Of a stretch of 64,000 bases of DNA, positions 61,073-64,000 are shown piece after piece (position 1 is the first letter of the stretch; every line of letters begins with the position of its first letter). Under the pieces are notes generated by a model. That model did not search any database. It saw only the letters and a program-made list of their open reading frames with translations, and was not told where the DNA came from. Both the position numbers and the translations under genes were made by a program. Source of the stretch: Verrucomicrobiaceae bacterium UBA1938 (lineage in GTDB: Bacteria; Verrucomicrobiota; Verrucomicrobiia; Verrucomicrobiales; Verrucomicrobiaceae); contig DDFC01000032.1 of the NCBI GenBank assembly GCA_002336895.1, forward strand, positions 62,001 through 126,000. The letters are read 5' to 3'.

Positions 61073-62011
61073 TCATTCGTGCGGTTCAAACACCACCCAG
61101 GCGCACTCGCGCTTGGTGGCCGCTCCGGGGCAGCGCCAGTGCCAGCGCACAGCAGGCTTCACAAAGGAGCCCAGCTCGCCCTCCAGGATGCGGAACTGCC
61201 CCAGGAGCTGGCCGCCATCCCGCACCACCAGCGAGCGCGCCGCCACCTTGCCGGACAGCGTGCCTCCGCTCTCCAGGGTCACCGGGCCTTCACACACAAA
61301 ATCTCCGGAGGCATGCCCTGAAATGCTGATGGAGCGCGCTTTCACCTCGTGCAAAAAAGTCACATCACATCCCGCCGCCACCTCGAGACGGTCACACACA
61401 ACGATGTCGGCGATCAGCCCGTCCATGTCGAAGAGCCGCGATGGCAGCTCAAAGGCCTCCTGCTCCACCCGTTGCAGCTTTTTCATGCACACAGGGCAGG
61501 ACGGGGTGGCAAAATCGCCCGCAGTGGTGATGACAAAGAGAAAATCACATTTTTCCTTCCTTAGGGCGCGCACGGCGGCATCCAGACCGGTGGCATCCAC
61601 CGCCTCGATGCGCAGCTCCTGCGCCGCCCGCAGCGCCGCATGACTGAAGCCTCCCGGGGCGATCAAAATTCCACGGGTGTTGCGTGCGCCCCCCACCTCC
61701 TGGGCAAACCTCTGCACCGTCTCGGGCGTGCCCCCCCACTCGTTCCACGGCACGATCTTCACCATCGCACGCCGGGCCTTGGCGGATTTGGGCTCTTCGA
61801 TCATGCCAAAATGCACCGCTCCGTCCGCCATCACGCGCAGTCCGGCCACCTCACACCCCGCCTCGCTTGCAATCGCACGCGCCAGCTCGGACACCCGCGC
61901 CCAGTCCATCCCCGCGATCAGCTCCGGCGACCACCCGGCCAGCCTGTCCACACCGCCAGACTGCCTCAGCGAGAAGCCAGCTTCTTCCAGGGTGACAAAC
62001 GGGTCGAGCAT
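61073..62011 (-). CDS. Mrr-like/CxxC/bactofilin fusion protein
   Basis: 312 residues from ATG 62011. Residues 1-150 resemble a restriction-endonuclease-like (Mrr_cat) domain: helical start 'WARVSELARAIASEAGCEVAGLRVMADG', then 'ARRAMVKIVPWNEWGGTPETVQRFAQEVGG...RGILIAPGGFSHAALRAAQELRIEAVD', but the usual Asp and Q-x-K are altered (a V-K remains). A CPVC motif follows (about residue 172), probably a small zinc-binding linker, then a bactofilin domain (about 205-290, 'DVTFLHEVKARSISISGHASGDFVCEGPVTLESGGTLSGKVAARSLVVRDGGQLLGQFRI'). I know no such fusion; it may be a filament-associated structural protein rather than a nuclease. Divergent from metX. Confidence 0.65.
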   Translation of the reverse strand: MLDPFVTLEEAGFSLRQSGGVDRLAGWSPELIAGMDWARVSELARAIASEAGCEVAGLRVMADGAVHFGMIEEPKSAKARRAMVKIVPWNEWGGTPETVQRFAQEVGGARNTRGILIAPGGFSHAALRAAQELRIEAVDATGLDAAVRALRKEKCDFLFVITTAGDFATPSCPVCMKKLQRVEQEAFELPSRLFDMDGLIADIVVCDRLEVAAGCDVTFLHEVKARSISISGHASGDFVCEGPVTLESGGTLSGKVAARSLVVRDGGQLLGQFRILEGELGSFVKPAVRWHWRCPGAATKRECAWVVFEPHE

Positions 62012-62183
62012 GGGGTCGTGGATAAGAGGAAAAGAGAGCCGTGTCGGCCCGACATCCGTACCTAAGCACATTCCAGCAGGCACCAACCAGCCATTTATTC
62101 ATTCTCGGCTCACGGCGGCCAATTCATGCCCATGAGCAATCCGCCTTGCCGCACCTCCAAAACCCTGTTTTCTTCCGCGTCTC

Positions 62184-63389
62184 ATGTCGAAGGCAGTCAA
62201 AACCGAAGAAACGAAATTTTTCCACACTGGAAGCGCCGCTGAACCATTCACCTTCGCCTCCGGTGCCCAGCTGCCAGGCATCACCGTGGCCTACGAGACG
62301 TACGGAAAGCTCAACGCCGCCAAATCCAACGCCATCCTGCTCTTCCACGCCCTTTCAGGCAGCCAGCACGCCGCCGGCGTGAACCCCGACGTACCGGACA
62401 CCGATGGCCGCTGGACAGAGGACTGCCACAACGGCTGGTGGGATCTTTTCATCGGCCCGGACAAGGCGCTGGACACCAAGCGCTATTTCATCATCTGCGC
62501 CAACTACCTCGGCGGCTGCTACGGCAGCAGCGGCCCTGCCTCCATCAATCCCGCCACCGGCAGCCCTTACGGCAGCGAGTTCCCTGAAGTCCGCACCAGC
62601 GATGTCGTGAAGTCCCAGCTGGCTCTGCTGGACTCACTCGGCATCACACAGCTCCACGCCGTCATCGGCGCCTCAGTCGGCGGACTTCTGGCCATCAATC
62701 TCGCCACCCTGCACCCTGAGCGCGTCAAGCTCGTGGTCCCCATCGCCAGCGGCTGCCGCACCACGGTGCTCACTCGTCTGACTCTGTTTGAGCAGGTTCT
62801 GGCCATCGAGAACGATCCGCACTTCCGCGGAGGCAACTTCTACGAGGGCGAAGCTCCCGAGTACGGCCTCGCCCTGGCCCGCATGATCAGCCACAAGACC
62901 TTCGTGCACCTCGACGCCATCGAGCGCCGCGCCCGGCAGGATGTGAAGAACGGCGGCAGCACCCTCTCCTGGTACCGCGTGCAGCACAATGTGGAGAGCT
63001 ACATGCTGCATCAGGGCAAAAAATTCGTGAAGCGCTTCGATGCCAACACCTACCTGCGCATCGCCGACATGTGGCTGAGATATGACCCGCTGCGTGACGT
63101 TGGAGTGGAGACCTACCCCGAGCTCTTCGCCCGCAGCGCCGCCGCCGGACAGCACTACCTGGTCTTCAGCATCGACAGCGACTTCTGCTTCTACCCCGAG
63201 GAGCAGGCCGAACTCGTGAGCCACCTCGAAAAGGCCGAGGTCTCCAGCATGCACATCACCGTGCATTCAGACAAAGGCCACGACTCATTCCTCCTCGAAC
63301 CCCAGCTCTACACCCCCCACCTCTCTTTCCTCCTGGAAGGCCGCTGGCACAAAGGCTCCCTGGCCCGCCCGGTGCCGGAGGTGGAATAA
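62184..63389 (+). CDS. metX: Homoserine O-acetyltransferase (MetX)
   Basis: 401 residues, alpha/beta-hydrolase acyltransferase. Converts homoserine to O-acetyl- or O-succinylhomoserine in methionine synthesis. Seen: 'NAILLFHALSGSQHA', 'NGWWDLFIGPDKALDTKRYFIICANYLGGCYGSSGPASINP', nucleophile Ser164 in 'GASVGG' (canonical MetX has GGSMGG), Asp in 'FSIDSDFCFYP' and His in 'DKGHDSFLLEP'. Acyl-donor preference (acetyl- versus succinyl-CoA) cannot be told from this. A metW gene is not visible next to it. I saw no SAM riboswitch in the 172-base upstream gap. The MBL-fold gene follows after six bases. Confidence 0.92.
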   Translation: MSKAVKTEETKFFHTGSAAEPFTFASGAQLPGITVAYETYGKLNAAKSNAILLFHALSGSQHAAGVNPDVPDTDGRWTEDCHNGWWDLFIGPDKALDTKRYFIICANYLGGCYGSSGPASINPATGSPYGSEFPEVRTSDVVKSQLALLDSLGITQLHAVIGASVGGLLAINLATLHPERVKLVVPIASGCRTTVLTRLTLFEQVLAIENDPHFRGGNFYEGEAPEYGLALARMISHKTFVHLDAIERRARQDVKNGGSTLSWYRVQHNVESYMLHQGKKFVKRFDANTYLRIADMWLRYDPLRDVGVETYPELFARSAAAGQHYLVFSIDSDFCFYPEEQAELVSHLEKAEVSSMHITVHSDKGHDSFLLEPQLYTPHLSFLLEGRWHKGSLARPVPEVE

Positions 63390-63395
63390 GCAGCC

Positions 63396-64000
63396 ATGTC
63401 CTTTCACCTCACATTTCTCGGCACCGGCACCTCCGTCGGCATTCCGGTGATTGGCTGTGACTGCTCAGTCTGCCGCAGCACCGACCCCAGGGACAAACGC
63501 CTGCGCAGCTCGGTTTACATCCGCACGCCTGAGGCAGCCTGGGTGGTGGATACGGCGCCGGACTTCCGCATGCAGTGCCTGCGGGAGAATATCCGCAGCC
63601 TGGACGCCGCCATCTTCACGCATCCGCACATGGACCATCTCACCGGCTTTGATGACCTGCGGCGCTTTACTGTGGAGGCGGATCATTTTCTGCCCGTCTA
63701 TGGCACGGCGGAATGCCTCGCGGTGCTGGAGCGCATGTTCATCTATGCCTTCAATGGAGAGAATCGATACCGCGGCTACTTGAAGCCTTTCCCCAAACCG
63801 GTCCACGGCCCGTTCCATATCGGAGAAACCACCATCACCCCCCTGCCCGTTCAGCATGGCAAAGTGGACACCATTGGCTACCTGTTCACACGCGGTGGCA
63901 AAAAGCTCTGCGCCTACATCCCCGACTGCAAGACCCTGCTTCCGCACACGATCGAGCTGCTGCATGGCGTGGACACCCTCATCATCGATGCGCTGCGCCA
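63396..64000 (+). CDS. Metallo-beta-lactamase-fold hydrolase (PhnP-like), 3' end outside window
   Basis: The ATG at 63396 begins 'MSFHLTFLGTGTSVGIPVIGCDCSVC', and the metal motif 'THPHMDHLTGFDDLR' (His-x-His-x-Asp-His) follows near residue 75. The GTGTSxGxPxxGCxCxxC start is typical of the PhnP/cyclic phosphate diesterase-like family, including its Cys-rich zinc knuckle. Runs to the window end without a stop (over 200 residues seen). Close behind metX (six bases), so cotranscribed; the function is probably phosphodiester hydrolysis (family inference). Confidence 0.85.
   Translation, partial: MSFHLTFLGTGTSVGIPVIGCDCSVCRSTDPRDKRLRSSVYIRTPEAAWVVDTAPDFRMQCLRENIRSLDAAIFTHPHMDHLTGFDDLRRFTVEADHFLPVYGTAECLAVLERMFIYAFNGENRYRGYLKPFPKPVHGPFHIGETTITPLPVQHGKVDTIGYLFTRGGKKLCAYIPDCKTLLPHTIELLHGVDTLIIDALR

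Noticed and set aside
62012..62183. Possible SAM riboswitch before metX
   Set aside because: The gap contains only a small TGTCGG/CCGACA dyad (62042-62054). I see no SAM-I, SAM-II or SAM/SAH core, so no riboswitch is claimed.
1..64000. tRNA, rRNA, CRISPR and insertion sequences
   Set aside because: I looked for tRNA-like T-loop segments, repeated spacers and transposase frames and found none that could be defended without a covariance or repeat search.

Overview
The window is a GC-rich, densely coded chromosomal segment with no rRNA, tRNA, CRISPR array or mobile element that I could recognise. The gene content points to the Verrucomicrobiota, probably a Prosthecobacter/Verrucomicrobium-like member of the Verrucomicrobiae. 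The reasons are PSCyt1/DUF1549/DUF1553 (PSD1) and DUF1501 proteins, a PVC-type HEAT/c-haem protein, DUF1080, DUF6807, Tat-exported Gfo/Idh/MocA oxidoreductases, an ECF sigma factor beside a FecR-LamG protein, and bacterial alpha-2-macroglobulin. The exact genus is an inference.

Layout. 1-7.3 kb: end of dxs, an FGE-like membrane protein, pheA-scpB, an uncharacterised acidic protein, a cupin, a small conserved protein and a 2-hydroxyacid dehydrogenase. 6.9-13.8 kb: a minus-strand run with radC, a polyprenyl synthase, a murein amidase with a LysM lipoprotein, a prepilin-like protein, tlyA and a divergent paralogue of the acidic protein. 14-20.7 kb: a GYF_2-like/Lys-Ala tail protein, an MFS transporter coupled to a nitrilase-family amidase, gmk, a Gfo/Idh/MocA oxidoreductase, an HlyD-type protein and an alpha/beta hydrolase. 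20.8-34.9 kb (minus strand): an orphan multi-PAS histidine kinase, an esterase, an ATP-grasp-like protein, a 1984-residue alpha-2-macroglobulin, dxr and cdsA. 35-38.4 kb: a LysM/NlpC-like hydrolase and an AmgK/MurU-like pair that suggests amino-sugar salvage. 38.5-46.7 kb: two tiny exported proteins with their own terminators, an Rrf2/NsrR-like regulator coupled to a mono-haem exported protein, a decayed gene, a MORN-like lipoprotein, a TrkA-C membrane protein coupled to an SDR, DUF1080 and a serine hydrolase. 46.7-59.2 kb: an ECF sigma/FecR-LamG pair divergent from a six-gene PSD1/DUF1501 locus. 59.2-64 kb: a polytopic glycosyltransferase-like protein, an unusual Mrr-like/bactofilin fusion, metX and a metallo-beta-lactamase-fold protein that runs off the end.

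Themes. Both first steps of the MEP isoprenoid pathway (dxs, dxr) and a long-chain prenyl synthase are present. Envelope functions are frequent: amidase, LysM proteins, cdsA, AmgK/MurU-like pair, A2M and bactofilin. The region at 48-59 kb is the best candidate for a PVC-specific secreted system under ECF control. The best candidates for undescribed biology are the paralogous uncharacterised family at 3.9 and 12.8 kb, the Mrr-like/CxxC/bactofilin fusion at 61-62 kb, and the NsrR-like/mono-haem operon at 39.3-41.2 kb with its dyad operator.
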